Below, piece by piece: positions 41,548-53,695 of a DNA stretch of 64,000 bases. The stretch comes from Nesterenkonia sp. LB17 (GTDB taxonomy: Bacteria; Actinomycetota; Actinomycetes; Actinomycetales; Micrococcaceae), in NCBI RefSeq assembly GCF_022565915.1, contig NZ_JAJOYX010000003.1, positions 434,001 to 498,000 of the forward strand, written 5' to 3'. Each line of letters opens with the position of its first letter. The stretch's first letter is position 1. A program made the translations under genes and the position numbers. Below the pieces are notes generated by a model, which ran no database searches, was not told where the DNA came from, and saw only the letters and a program-made list of their open reading frames with translations.

Positions 41548-42276
41548 TCAGGAGGCCGTTGACTCTTCCACGAACAGATGCTGGGCGACCTCCAGCGGCA
41601 GCTCGACCTCCAGCTGTTCCTCGGCCGCGAGCACGACCTCCAACATGACGTAGGCCTGATTCACCCCGCGAAGCCGCACCACACCGCCGGGACGCAGTCC
41701 GGCTTCGAGCAGCTGCTCGAGGACCTCTGGCTCCATCTGGATGGACTCCGCGAGGCGCTTGACGATCCAGAGCGCAGAACTCTGCCCCGTCGGGTCCGCC
41801 TCCGCGACCTGACGCAGAGTGATCTTCGTCGGAACGGGAGGCTGCTCCGCGAGCACCACCCCCAGCTTGTCCAGTCCGGGGATGGGGTTGCCGTAGGGAG
41901 ATTCCACCGGGGACTGCAGGATCTCCACCAGCCGGCGCTCCACCCGCTCGCTCATCACATGCTCCCAGCGGCAGGCCTCCTCATGGATGTACTGCCATTC
42001 CAGCCCGATCACATCGGAGAGCAGCCGTTCGGCGAGGCGGTGCTTGCGCATCACCTGTACGGCGAGGTCGCGGCCGGACTCGGTGAACTGGAGGCGACGA
42101 TCCGGGGTGAGCACCAGGAGCCCATCGCGCTCCATGCGGGCCACCGTCTGGGACACCGTGGGGCCGGAGTGCTCGAGCCGCTCGGCGATCCGAGCCCGCA
42201 GCGGCACGATCCCCTCCTCTTCGAGATCCAGGATCGTACGCAGGTACATCTCAGTGGTGTCGATCAGATCGGTCAC
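41548..42276 (-). CDS. DtxR family metal-dependent regulator
   Basis: A 242-residue iron/manganese-responsive repressor. N-terminal wHTH (EGIVPLRARIAERLEHSGPTVSQTVARMERDGLL), a dimer/metal domain with HRLAERLLSDVIGLEW and EEACRWEHVMSERVERRL (the Cys/Glu/His metal ligands), and a C-terminal SH3-like part from about residue 150. Start at GTG 42276 (VTDLIDTTEMYLRTI), the usual N-terminus of DtxR/IdeR. GGAG is 12 nt upstream. It is divergent from serC. The ferritin-VIT transporter in this window would be a plausible target, but no operator was identified. Confidence 0.93.
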   Translation of the reverse strand: MTDLIDTTEMYLRTILDLEEEGIVPLRARIAERLEHSGPTVSQTVARMERDGLLVLTPDRRLQFTESGRDLAVQVMRKHRLAERLLSDVIGLEWQYIHEEACRWEHVMSERVERRLVEILQSPVESPYGNPIPGLDKLGVVLAEQPPVPTKITLRQVAEADPTGQSSALWIVKRLAESIQMEPEVLEQLLEAGLRPGGVVRLRGVNQAYVMLEVVLAAEEQLEVELPLEVAQHLFVEESTAS

Positions 42277-42310
42277 GTATGACTCACTCTCCTGCGCCGG
42301 GCCTTGGTAA

Positions 42311-43570
<1,260 letters not shown>

Positions 43571-43595
43571 CCCGATACCGCGGAGCGGGACAGGC

Positions 43596-44096
43596 TCAGC
43601 CTTCGTCGGCTTCGGCCTGCTCCGCCTTGTGCGCTTGCTTCTCCTCGTCGTTCATCCGCTCGAGCCAGGGCACCCATGGAGGAGCGATGAGCGCCTCCTC
43701 GCCGGGAAGCAGCCCGATCTCACAGACCGTGACCTTCTTGACCCGGGGTGCGCGGGCCACGGTGACGAACCATTCCCAGCCTCGGTAGCCGGGCTTTGCG
43801 GCGGCGAACCGGTGCGTGAGCAGCCGGTCTCCCTCTGCGGTCACGCCGAGGTGAGCTCCCACTTGGGCGGGATCGGTGATCTCGTAGAGCGCATCGTGGG
43901 CGAACTCCACGGCCTCGGCCAGAACCGGGTCCACCTTCGGCTTCCCCGGCCGGCGCGTGCGCGCGACCGGCTGGTCGCTGGTCTTGACGGCCCTGGTCTT
44001 GACGGCGCCGGTCTTGATGGCGCTGGTCTTCTCGGTGCTGGCGGCCTCAAGGCTGGCCTTCTCGCCGACGGTCTGCTCAGAAGTCTGTTCAGTCAT
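43596..44096 (-). CDS. DUF3027 protein
   Basis: A 166-residue protein. The N-terminal 45 residues are a Lys/Thr-rich near-repeat (KTSAIKTGAVKTRAVKTSD). The rest (DPVLAEAVEFAHDALYEI, VGAHLGVTAEGDRLLTHRFAAAKPGYRGWEWFVTVARAPR, VCEIGLLPGEEALIAPPWVPW) is the conserved DUF3027 core. It starts 3 bp after the cold-shock gene ends, a pairing widely kept in actinobacteria. Function unknown. Confidence 0.85.
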   Translation of the reverse strand: MTEQTSEQTVGEKASLEAASTEKTSAIKTGAVKTRAVKTSDQPVARTRRPGKPKVDPVLAEAVEFAHDALYEITDPAQVGAHLGVTAEGDRLLTHRFAAAKPGYRGWEWFVTVARAPRVKKVTVCEIGLLPGEEALIAPPWVPWLERMNDEEKQAHKAEQAEADEG

Positions 44097-44098
44097 GA

Positions 44099-44482
44099 TC
44101 AGGCATCAAACTCATCGGCCACGCGACGCAGCATCGAAGCGATCTTCTTCGACTGCGCCGTCTGCGGGTAGTGGCCGTTGCGCAGCGCACCGGTGGAGTT
44201 CTCCAAGACGTTGACCAGGTCCTGGACCAGCTCGGCCATCTCATCGGCCGGCTTGCGGGAGGCGCGAGCCACAGAGGGCGCTTCCTCGAGCAGTCGCACA
44301 GAGAGCGCCTGCTTGCCTCGCCTGCCGTCGGCGATGCCGTATTCCATGCGTGCGCCCGCTTTGACGCTGGGCACTCCCGCCGGCAGGGCAGAAGAGTGCA
44401 GGAACACTTCCTGGCCGTCATCTGAAGTCAGGAATCCGAAGCCCTTCTCGGCGTCGAACCACTTCACTTTCCCGGTTGGCAC
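44099..44482 (-). CDS. Cold-shock-domain protein with C-terminal extension
   Basis: A 127-residue protein. Residues 1-65 are a cold-shock domain (GKVKWFDAEKGFGFLTSDDG, EVFLHSSAL). Residues 66-127 are a helical extension (ADEMAELVQDLVNVLENSTGALR, KKIASMLRRVADEFDA). RNP1 is GFGFLTSDD; RNP2 has EVFLHSSAL rather than VFVHFSAI, so the usual aromatic is missing. The extension and the DUF3027 partner suggest a role different from CspA. Confidence 0.85.
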   Translation of the reverse strand: MPTGKVKWFDAEKGFGFLTSDDGQEVFLHSSALPAGVPSVKAGARMEYGIADGRRGKQALSVRLLEEAPSVARASRKPADEMAELVQDLVNVLENSTGALRNGHYPQTAQSKKIASMLRRVADEFDA

Positions 44483-44607
44483 GGTGCGCTTACCTCATGA
44501 ATCATCGGAGACGGATACTGATCATCAAGGCCTCTAGAGTACCGCCGTCCGCGCCAGAGCCCGAACTTGGGCACAGGACTCCCGGTGCTGCGCGCTAGAA
44601 TCGCAGC

Positions 44608-44874
44608 ATGTCCCCAACGACGACCGCCGCCCATGGCGCGAACCGGCGCAGCGGCTCCCGCCCTGCGCAGGCGCTGCTGTGGTCCGGAGTGGTGATCACC
44701 GCCCTGTCCGGGATCGCTCTGCTGGTCATCCTGAGCCTCTACTTCATGGAGACCGACCCGCATCCCGCGTTCTACGTCGCCGCCCTATGGGGCTTTCCGC
44801 TGGGCTTCGCGCTGCTGATCGCTTTTCTGCTGCTCTCGGTGAACCGGCGCCGCCGCGGCACCGGCATCGGCTGA
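44608..44874 (+). CDS. Small two-helix membrane protein
   Basis: An 88-residue protein: basic N-terminus, two helices (LLWSGVVITALSGIALLVILSLYF and FYVAALWGFPLGFALLIAFLLL) and an RRRR tail, similar in layout to DUF2530 proteins. ATG follows TAGAAT (44596-44601) by exactly six nt. Its TGA is one base before the GTG of the helicase-associated gene, so it heads that operon. Confidence 0.65.
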   Translation: MSPTTTAAHGANRRSGSRPAQALLWSGVVITALSGIALLVILSLYFMETDPHPAFYVAALWGFPLGFALLIAFLLLSVNRRRRGTGIG

Positions 44875-44875
44875 A

Positions 44876-47164
44876 GTGTCCCTGCTCAGCCTGGAAGCTC
44901 TGCTTGAGCGCCTCGAGACGTGGGACGAGAGCCGACTGGCCGCACTGCTGCGACTTCGGCCCGACCTGCTGCAGCCCAGCCCCCATGATCTGACCACGCT
45001 GGCGGTGCGGGCCGGATCCGAGGCCAGTCTCCGGCAGCATCTGCAGCGCCTGGATGCCCCGACTCTGCGCGCGGCCGCTGAGCTCTCCCGCGCTGCGGCG
45101 CAGTCGGTCCCGGCCGGTCGCGTGGACCCATTCACCCTGGACGCCCTGCAGGCGGCGGGACTGTTCTTCGAGGCCCCCGCTGAAGCGGGCGGCGCAGCGG
45201 GGCCCGCGCAGACCTTGGCGACGCCCGCACGGCTCCCGCACATCTTCGATTCGCTCACCGCACATCTGCCGCAGCTCGTCGAGACCCTCTCGAGTCAGCG
45301 CGCTTCAGTGCCGAGCCCGGCCGGCGCGAAGGCCGCGGTGACCGAGAACGCCTCGCTCTCCGCCATCTCCGAGCTGCTCGACGACGTCGCGGAGCTGCTC
45401 GCGCTGCTGTCCGACTCCCCCGCCGTGACGCTGCGCACCGGCGGTGTCGGCATGCGCGAACTGCGCCGGATCGCCGCAGCGTCAGCGCGGTGGGGACCCT
45501 CCGTCCCGGCGGGCTCGGCGCGTGGCCGCGCCGCCGCGGCAGCGCTCGGGGCCACGGCGGGCTCCGATGCCAGTGTCGGGGAGATCGGATGGCTTCTGGA
45601 GCTCACGGCCGCCTCCGGGCTGATCGAGCTCGCCGACGGCCAGGCGTGGTCCCCGAGCCGGCTGGCTCAGCAATGGAGCGCCGCAGCACGCCATCACCAG
45701 CACCAGCTGCTGGTCTCCGGATGGCTGCTGGCGCCGCGCGCGCCGATGCTGCTGCGCGGACCCCACCCGACGAGCCGGATCGCCCCGACGCTGGGCCTGG
45801 ACCGCCAGCGCGGGGATGCCGAAAGACTTCGTCGCGCACTGCTGGGCACCGCGGAGACGCTCAGCGCAGACCCCGCAGGGCAGGGCGGACAGCTCTATGC
45901 ACTGAATCTTCCCGAGAACGATCTTCCAGGCCTCGACGCCCTCACCGGTGCGCTGCCGCGCCGACTCGCATGGGACCGGCCGCTGCTGAGCGCGCGCGTG
46001 GCGCACCTGCTGCCCTGGCTGGTCCGCGAAGCCGAACGACTCGGCCTCTTCGCCGTGGGTGCGCTGAGCACCACAGGGGCCGCGCTGCTCGACGGGTCGG
46101 CGCTGCCCGACGGGGTCCGCGAGGATGTCTCGCCGAGCGCCGGTGCGAGCTGGCGACCGGGGCTGAGCCGCCTCGCCGAGCAGCTGGCCTCCTCCATGCC
46201 CGCCCAGGTGGACACCATCTTGGTCCAGTCGGACCTCACCGCGATCGCCACCGGCGCGCTCTCCGCCCCGAGCACAGCCGCGCTGGCAGATTTCGGCCAG
46301 CGCGAAGGCCACGGGGCCGTGCCGACCTATCGGTTCAGCCCCGACTCGCTGCACCGCGGACTCACTCGGGGATGGACCGGGCCCGAGATTCTCGCCTGGC
46401 TCGAGGCGCACAGCCTCACCGACGTGCCGGCGTCGCTGCGGACCCAGGTCGAGGATGCCGCACGCACCTGGCGCGGTGTGCAGATCGGAGAGGCGGGCGC
46501 CTGGCTGCGGGTCACCGACTCCCAGCAGCGTGACGCCCTGCTCGATGATCCGGTGCTCCGTGGACTCGGGCTGCGCGTGCTGGCCGAGGACATCCTGGTC
46601 TGCCGCGCCCCCGCGGCCGCGCTTGAACAGGCCTTGGCGGAGGCAGGCGTCGACACCGCGCGGCACACCGAGGCCGAACCAGACCAGAACCGCAGCGCGC
46701 AGACCGGGACCTCCGCCGAGCACACAGCCTCCTGGGCACTGGAGACCTCACCCTGGGAGCAGTCTCCGGTGCGGATCACCAGCGCGGAGCCCAGCGCCCT
46801 GGACGAGACCCTGCTGGGGGCCACCGCGGCCGCGCTGCGGCAGGCCGGGCGTGCGGCGCCGGCGTCGTCCTCGGACTCTGCGGCGACCCAGGATGTCATC
46901 GGCACGCTGCGCTCGGCCCTGGCGGCCCGGCGCGAGGTGACGCTGACCCGGGTGTCCCCGCAGGGCAGCACCCACCGGCTCACCGGGGTGCCCACCGGGA
47001 TGAACGCCGGGCGGGTCAGGATCCGGGTGCGAGACGATGAAGGCGAGGCCACGGTGATGCTGCACCGCATCGCGGCCGTCGAGGAGACCGCCGCGGATCC
47101 CGCAGCGGGCCTGACGAGCGGCACCGCTGCACAGGAACGCGACATGGAGGAGAACAATGGCTGA
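44876..47164 (+). CDS. Helicase-associated protein (Helicase_C_3 type) paired with XPB
   Basis: A 762-residue protein starting at GTG 44876. No Walker A is present. The region about 430-600 (DTILVQSDLTAIATGALS, VPTYRFSPDSLHRGLTRGWT, AARTWRGVQIGEAGAWL) matches the helicase conserved C-terminal domain of the large proteins encoded next to XPB in actinobacteria. The N-terminal half is Leu/Ala-rich helical. Its end overlaps the XPB gene by 8 nt, so the two are coupled and probably work together in DNA repair or transcription-linked remodelling. Confidence 0.82.
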   Translation: MSLLSLEALLERLETWDESRLAALLRLRPDLLQPSPHDLTTLAVRAGSEASLRQHLQRLDAPTLRAAAELSRAAAQSVPAGRVDPFTLDALQAAGLFFEAPAEAGGAAGPAQTLATPARLPHIFDSLTAHLPQLVETLSSQRASVPSPAGAKAAVTENASLSAISELLDDVAELLALLSDSPAVTLRTGGVGMRELRRIAAASARWGPSVPAGSARGRAAAAALGATAGSDASVGEIGWLLELTAASGLIELADGQAWSPSRLAQQWSAAARHHQHQLLVSGWLLAPRAPMLLRGPHPTSRIAPTLGLDRQRGDAERLRRALLGTAETLSADPAGQGGQLYALNLPENDLPGLDALTGALPRRLAWDRPLLSARVAHLLPWLVREAERLGLFAVGALSTTGAALLDGSALPDGVREDVSPSAGASWRPGLSRLAEQLASSMPAQVDTILVQSDLTAIATGALSAPSTAALADFGQREGHGAVPTYRFSPDSLHRGLTRGWTGPEILAWLEAHSLTDVPASLRTQVEDAARTWRGVQIGEAGAWLRVTDSQQRDALLDDPVLRGLGLRVLAEDILVCRAPAAALEQALAEAGVDTARHTEAEPDQNRSAQTGTSAEHTASWALETSPWEQSPVRITSAEPSALDETLLGATAAALRQAGRAAPASSSDSAATQDVIGTLRSALAARREVTLTRVSPQGSTHRLTGVPTGMNAGRVRIRVRDDEGEATVMLHRIAAVEETAADPAAGLTSGTAAQERDMEENNG

Positions 47165-48815
47165 TGGACCGCTGATCGTGCAGTCGGACAAGACCGTGCT
47201 GCTGGAAGTGGATCACCCGCAGGCCGATGCCGCGCGCCGGGCCGTCGCCGCCTTCGCCGATCTCGAGCGCGCACCGGAGCACATCCACACCTACCGGATC
47301 ACTCCGCTGGGCCTCTGGAACGCCCGCGCCGCCGGCTTCGACGCCGAGTACGTGGTCGACACCCTGCTCAACCACTCCCGATTCCCGGTGCCGCACGCGC
47401 TCTTGGTCGATATCGCTGAGACGATGAGCCGCTATGGGCGGCTGCGCCTGGAGAAGGACCCGGTCCACGGGCTGGTGCTGCGCAGTCAGGAGCCTGGGAT
47501 CCTGAGCGAGGTGCTCCACGCCAAGACGCTGACCTCCCTGCTCGGACCCGAGATCGATGAGAACACCGTGGCGGTGCATGGACAGGCCCGCGGTGAGCTG
47601 AAGCAGCAGCTGCTGCGCCTGGGCTGGCCCGCCGAGGATCTGGCCGGATTCGTCGACGGCACCGCGCACCCGATCGCGCTGCGCGAGGACGGCTGGACGC
47701 TGCGCGGATACCAGCAGGAGGCGGTGGACAACTTCTGGCAGGCCGGCTCCGGAGTCGTCGTGCTGCCCTGTGGGGCCGGCAAGACGCTGGTCGGTGCCGC
47801 GGCGATGGCCACCTCCGGCACGATCACGCTGATCCTGGTGAACTCCACCGTCTCGGCCCGGCAGTGGAAGGCAGAGCTGCTCAAGCGCACCTCGCTGACC
47901 GAGGAGGAGATCGGCGAGTACTCCGGGGCCAAGAAGGAGGTCCGCCCGGTGACCATCGCGACCTACCAGTTGCTCGCGGCCCGTAAGAACGAGCTGTTCA
48001 CCCACCTGGAGCTGCTCAACGGCCACGACTGGGGACTGATCATCTATGACGAGGTCCACCTGCTGCCGGCCCCGATCTTCCGGATGACCGCGGACCTGCA
48101 GGCCCGGCGCAGGCTCGGGCTGACCGCCACTCTGGTCCGTGAGGACGGCCGGGAGCGCGAGGTCTTCTCGCTGATCGGACCCAAACGCTATGACACTCCC
48201 TGGAAGCAGATGGAGGCCCAGGGCTGGATCGCCCCGGCGACCTGCATCGAGGTGCGCACCGACATGCCGCGCAGCCTGCGCATGGAATACGCCTCCGCCG
48301 CGGACAAGGAGCGGCACCGGCTCGCCGCCGGGGCCGAGGTCAAGGATGCCGTGGTGGCCCGACTGGTGGCACGCCACCGCCACCGCGGTGAACAGGTGCT
48401 GGTGATCGGCCAGTTCGTCGAGCAGCTCCAGCGCCTCGGCGAACAGCTCGGCGCGCCGGTGCTCACCGGATCGGCCTCCGTCGCGGCCCGGCAGAAGCAG
48501 TTCGACGCCTTCCGCGCCGGCGACCTGGAGGTGCTGGTGGTCTCCAAGATCGCGAACTTCTCCATCGACCTGCCCCAGGCCTCGGTGGCGATCCAGGTGT
48601 CCGGCACCTTCGGGTCCCGCCAGGAGGAGGCGCAGCGCCTCGGACGGCTGCTGCGCCCTGGCGAGGCCGCCGAAGGAGAGGACCCCAAGCGGGCCCACTT
48701 CTATTCGGTGGTCACCCGCGACACCGTGGACATGGAGTACGCGGCCCGACGTCAGCGGTTCCTCTCCGAGCAGGGCTACGGCTATTCGATCCTCGATGCC
48801 GAAGACATCGTCTGA
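47157..48815 (+). CDS. DNA repair helicase XPB
   Basis: A 552-residue SF2 helicase resembling eukaryotic/archaeal XPB (Rad25). N-terminal about 180 residues form the helicase-associated (DRD-like) part, then Walker A VLPCGAGKTLVGAAAM (about residue 203), DEVH box IIYDEVHLLPAP, motif III GLTATLVREDGRE, and C-terminal motifs VLVIGQFVEQLQRL and EEAQRLGRLLRPG. It unwinds DNA 3' to 5' in repair. It is coupled to the preceding gene. Confidence 0.93.
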   Translation: MADGPLIVQSDKTVLLEVDHPQADAARRAVAAFADLERAPEHIHTYRITPLGLWNARAAGFDAEYVVDTLLNHSRFPVPHALLVDIAETMSRYGRLRLEKDPVHGLVLRSQEPGILSEVLHAKTLTSLLGPEIDENTVAVHGQARGELKQQLLRLGWPAEDLAGFVDGTAHPIALREDGWTLRGYQQEAVDNFWQAGSGVVVLPCGAGKTLVGAAAMATSGTITLILVNSTVSARQWKAELLKRTSLTEEEIGEYSGAKKEVRPVTIATYQLLAARKNELFTHLELLNGHDWGLIIYDEVHLLPAPIFRMTADLQARRRLGLTATLVREDGREREVFSLIGPKRYDTPWKQMEAQGWIAPATCIEVRTDMPRSLRMEYASAADKERHRLAAGAEVKDAVVARLVARHRHRGEQVLVIGQFVEQLQRLGEQLGAPVLTGSASVAARQKQFDAFRAGDLEVLVVSKIANFSIDLPQASVAIQVSGTFGSRQEEAQRLGRLLRPGEAAEGEDPKRAHFYSVVTRDTVDMEYAARRQRFLSEQGYGYSILDAEDIV

Positions 48816-48887
48816 ACCCACCAGAACACCACCCGACGAACAGGCAATGTCCAGCAAGCACCCAGAAATGGGGGTCAAGCTGGAGGG

Positions 48888-49616
48888 GTGACTGAAAAGA
48901 CTCCTGAAGCGAAGCTGCTCGTCGTCGATGACGAGCCCAATATCCGAGAGCTGCTGGCCACCTCGCTGCGGTTCGCCGGATTCGAGGTCGCCGCGGCCGG
49001 CAACGGTCGCGAGGCGCTGGAGACCGCCGAAGAGTTCCAGCCCGATCTTGCAGTCCTCGACGTGATGCTGCCCGATATGGACGGCTTCACCGTCACTCGT
49101 CGGCTGCGCGCCGCCGGCAAGCATTTCCCGGTGCTCTTCCTCACCGCACGCGATGACACCGATGACAAGATCACCGGCCTCACCGTGGGCGGCGACGACT
49201 ACGTCACCAAACCCTTCTCCCTGGACGAGGTCGTCGCCCGGATCCGCGCCGTGCTGCGCCGCACCGCGCCGTTCGAAGATGAGGACGCCGTGATCGTCGT
49301 GGACAACCTCGAGCTCGACGACGACGCCCATGAGGTTCGCCGCGGAGGCGAGATGGTGGAGCTCTCCCCCACCGAGTTCAAGCTGCTGCGCTACCTGATG
49401 ATGAACCCCAACCGGGTGCTCTCCAAGCAGCAGATCCTTGATCACGTGTGGGAGTACAACTTCAACGGCGATGCCTCCATCGTGGAGTCCTACATCTCCT
49501 ACCTGCGCCGGAAGATCGACTCCGGCTCCGAAGGCGCTCCGATGATCCAGACCAAGCGCGGCGTCGGCTATGTGCTCCAGACCTGGGAGCGCCGTCAGCG
49601 CTCGCAGGGCCTGTAA
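48888..49616 (+). CDS. OmpR-family response regulator
   Basis: A 242-residue protein. Receiver domain: acidic pocket LVVDDEPNIREL, phosphorylated Asp in VLDVMLPDMDGF, and Lys in VTKPF. C-terminal winged helix: ELSPTEFKLLRYLMMNPNRVL and EYNFNGDASIVESYISYLRRKID. Start at GTG 48888; GGAGGG is immediately upstream. It resembles the TcrX/TrcR-type regulators of actinobacteria. Cognate kinase follows 61 bp later. Confidence 0.93.
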   Translation: MTEKTPEAKLLVVDDEPNIRELLATSLRFAGFEVAAAGNGREALETAEEFQPDLAVLDVMLPDMDGFTVTRRLRAAGKHFPVLFLTARDDTDDKITGLTVGGDDYVTKPFSLDEVVARIRAVLRRTAPFEDEDAVIVVDNLELDDDAHEVRRGGEMVELSPTEFKLLRYLMMNPNRVLSKQQILDHVWEYNFNGDASIVESYISYLRRKIDSGSEGAPMIQTKRGVGYVLQTWERRQRSQGL

Positions 49617-49677
49617 CAGACCGGCTGAACCTGTACGGGTTCTCGCCCCGATTCGCTGCGGCACGTAAGGTCTGCGT

Positions 49678-51240
49678 ATGCGCCCGTTCAGCTCCGTGAC
49701 TCAGACCTGGCGCAAGGCTTCACTGCGGACCCAGCTGGTGCTGATCATGTCCGGGCTGCTGGTCCTGACCCTGTTCGTGACCACCTTCGTCTCGGCCTCG
49801 CTGTTCCGCCAGGAGCTGCTGCGCAACCTGGACGAGGACATCTACGCCAACGCGAACAACGTCTCGATGTTCCTCACCCGGCGCAGCCCCCCGGAGTTCG
49901 GCGACACCCAGTCCATCCTGCGCTTCTACGGGATCCTGATGGATGAAGACGGCGAGCTGCTGCAGGCCAACTCCACCCACCCGGCCGGCTACGGCGGAGA
50001 CATCCCGCAGATTCCCAGCATGACCTTCGATGAGGTCTTCGAGCTCTGGCAGCAGGAGGAGCACCTCGACGTCCCAGGGACCCTGGAGGGCTCCCGCGGC
50101 TGGCGCGTGCACCTGATGCCCCTGGAGAACGGGGAGGACAGCCTGGCGGTCGCCCTGCCGCTGGAACAGGTGGAGACCTCCGTGGAGCGGGCCACCTTCC
50201 TGGTGGCCACCATCGGGCTCATGGCCACCCTCGGCGCCTCCACCATCGCCTACGCCCTGGTCACCCGGGCCTTCCGCTCGCTCTTCCACGTGGAGAAGAC
50301 CGCAGCAGAGATCGCCGCCGGAGACTTCTCCAAACGCGTCGAGACCGCGGCTCCGGCAGAGACGGAGATCGGCCGACTCTCGCGCTCGCTCAACGTCATG
50401 CTGGAGCAGATCGAGACCGCCTTCCAGGCCAAGAGCACCTCGGAGGAGAACATGCGGCGGTTCATCCAGGACGCCTCCCATGAGCTGCGCACTCCGCTGG
50501 TGACCATCCGTGGATTCTCCGAGCTCTACCGCCAGGGCGGGGTCAGTGACAGCCCCGAGGCCGTGGGCATGGCCATGGGGCGGATCGAGTCCGAGGCCAA
50601 ACGAATGGGTCAGCTGGTCGAAGACATGCTGACGCTCGCCCGCCTGGACGAGCAGCGGCCGCTGCAGAAGGCGCCGCTGGACCTGAACCTGATCGCCCAC
50701 GACTCCATCATGGACCTGGCCGTCAATGCCCCGGATCGAGAGACTCGGGTCATCGGGCTCGACGGCGGCTCCCCCGCACCGGCCCCCGCCGTGGGCGACG
50801 AGGGCAAGATCCGCCAGATCGTGATGAACCTGGTGACCAACGCGCTGCGCTACACGCCTGAGGGGACTCCGCTGGAGATCGCGGTGGGCACCCAGGAGCG
50901 CCCCGATTCTCAGATCGATGCCGTGCTGGAGGTCCGGGACCACGGTGACGGGATCGCCGAGGAGGACGCCGCGAAGATCTTCGAGCGGTTCTACCGGGCG
51001 GACAACTCCCGACAGCGCGAGACCGGCGGCACCGGTCTGGGGCTGGCCATCTGCGCCGCGATCGCCGCGCAGCACCAGGGCACCGTGCGCCACAGCCCCA
51101 CGGAGGGCGGCGGTGCCACCATGACCCTGCGGCTGCCCATGGTGGCCCTCGATGACCAGAGCGACCATGAGACGGACATCGATGAGGAGGAGCTGGACCA
51201 GCTCCGTGCAACAGCCCGAGAGCGGCGCACTCCCGAATGA
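49678..51240 (+). CDS. Sensor histidine kinase
   Basis: A 520-residue kinase: helix 1 about residues 19-41, an external sensor region of about 140 residues, helix 2 about 185-207, HAMP (about 208-260), H-box DASHELRTPLVTIRGFSE, N-box MNLVTNALRYTPEG, G1 DHGDGIAEEDA and G2 GGTGLGLAICAAIA. The C-terminal 30 residues are acidic (HETDIDEEELDQL). ATG follows TAAGGT (49666-49671) by six nt, so it may also be made from its own leaderless message. The signal is unknown. Confidence 0.93.
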   Translation: MRPFSSVTQTWRKASLRTQLVLIMSGLLVLTLFVTTFVSASLFRQELLRNLDEDIYANANNVSMFLTRRSPPEFGDTQSILRFYGILMDEDGELLQANSTHPAGYGGDIPQIPSMTFDEVFELWQQEEHLDVPGTLEGSRGWRVHLMPLENGEDSLAVALPLEQVETSVERATFLVATIGLMATLGASTIAYALVTRAFRSLFHVEKTAAEIAAGDFSKRVETAAPAETEIGRLSRSLNVMLEQIETAFQAKSTSEENMRRFIQDASHELRTPLVTIRGFSELYRQGGVSDSPEAVGMAMGRIESEAKRMGQLVEDMLTLARLDEQRPLQKAPLDLNLIAHDSIMDLAVNAPDRETRVIGLDGGSPAPAPAVGDEGKIRQIVMNLVTNALRYTPEGTPLEIAVGTQERPDSQIDAVLEVRDHGDGIAEEDAAKIFERFYRADNSRQRETGGTGLGLAICAAIAAQHQGTVRHSPTEGGGATMTLRLPMVALDDQSDHETDIDEEELDQLRATARERRTPE

Positions 51241-51375
51241 GCGTCGGCGCCTGAGCGACGCTCAGGACCGCAGTCTTCCCCAGTGAGACGACTCGACTCC
51301 GAAGGATCCCGGCCCTCCACAGCCCCTCGGGCGCAGCCCTGCGCCGATGACGGGCTGGCTACTCTTCTCAAGCAC

Positions 51376-51398
51376 GGGCGGGGCAGCGGGCCCCGCCC
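51376..51398 (+). terminator. Hairpin after the two-component genes
   Basis: GGGCGGGG (51376-51383) pairs with CCCCGCCC (51391-51398), 7-nt loop, between the kinase and the WXG100 gene. No T-run, so moderate support. Confidence 0.45.
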
Positions 51399-51443
51399 GA
51401 ACCCGATCCGCACCGGCCGCGCCGGTCACCCGAGGAGAGAACC

Positions 51444-51734
51444 ATGGCGATGCTTCAGATCGACACCGCGGAGCTGCTGGCCAAGAGCCAGACCGTGGAG
51501 GCCACGCTGGGCCGCATCCAGACCGATGTCAGCTCGATGGAATCCCAGCTCCGTCAGCTGCAGGATTCCTGGAAGGGCTCCGCCTCCACGGCGTTCCAGG
51601 ATGTGCTGACCCAGTGGCGCGCCACCCAGGCGCAGGTGGAGCAGTCGCTGGCCAGCGTCCGCCAGGCGATGGCCTCGGCCTCCAGCCAGTACGAGGAGAC
51701 CGAATCGGCGAACACCCGGATGTTCGGCCACTGA
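51444..51734 (+). CDS. WXG100 family (ESAT-6-like) protein
   Basis: A 96-residue helical hairpin protein with the WxG turn in LQDSWKGSASTAFQDVL at the centre. AGGAGAGAACC precedes ATG. WXG100 proteins are usually secreted by type VII (ESX) systems, but no secretion component is encoded in this window; the gene is alone between the two-component genes and groL. Confidence 0.88.
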   Translation: MAMLQIDTAELLAKSQTVEATLGRIQTDVSSMESQLRQLQDSWKGSASTAFQDVLTQWRATQAQVEQSLASVRQAMASASSQYEETESANTRMFGH

Positions 51735-51788
51735 GCTACTTTCAGCTGAGCACGGCCGCAGCCGGATGGCCCGGCCGGAGTCCGTACA

Positions 51789-51839
51789 ACACCAGAGAGC
51801 CCCGCCGCAGACTTCGTCTGCGACGGGGCTCTCTGGTGT
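51789..51839. terminator. Bidirectional terminator between WXG100 and groL
   Basis: A 16-bp perfect outer stem (51789-51804 with 51824-51839, beginning ACACCAGAGAG) and an inner stem CGCAGAC/GTCTGCG with loop TTC, interrupted by one C/A mismatch. Ends both the WXG100 and groL transcripts. Confidence 0.85.
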
Positions 51840-51866
51840 GCGGCGGGGGCGCCGGTGATCAGGTGA

Positions 51867-53645
<1,779 letters not shown>

Positions 53646-53663
53646 TCACCTGCTCAGGTTCCT

Positions 53664-53690
53664 CTAGCAGTCTCGACACGAGAGTGCTAA
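53664..53690 (-). promoter_or_regulatory. CIRCE element 1 (HrcA operator), groL start-site side
   Basis: CTAGCAGTC, nine bases, GAGTGCTAA: two mismatches to the CIRCE consensus. It covers the predicted transcription start of groL. Confidence 0.85.
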
Positions 53691-53695
53691 ACCAA

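Noticed and set aside
47016-49664. An 882-codon open frame antisense to XPB and the response regulator
   Set aside because: Typical high-GC antisense shadow; the plus-strand genes have full motifs.
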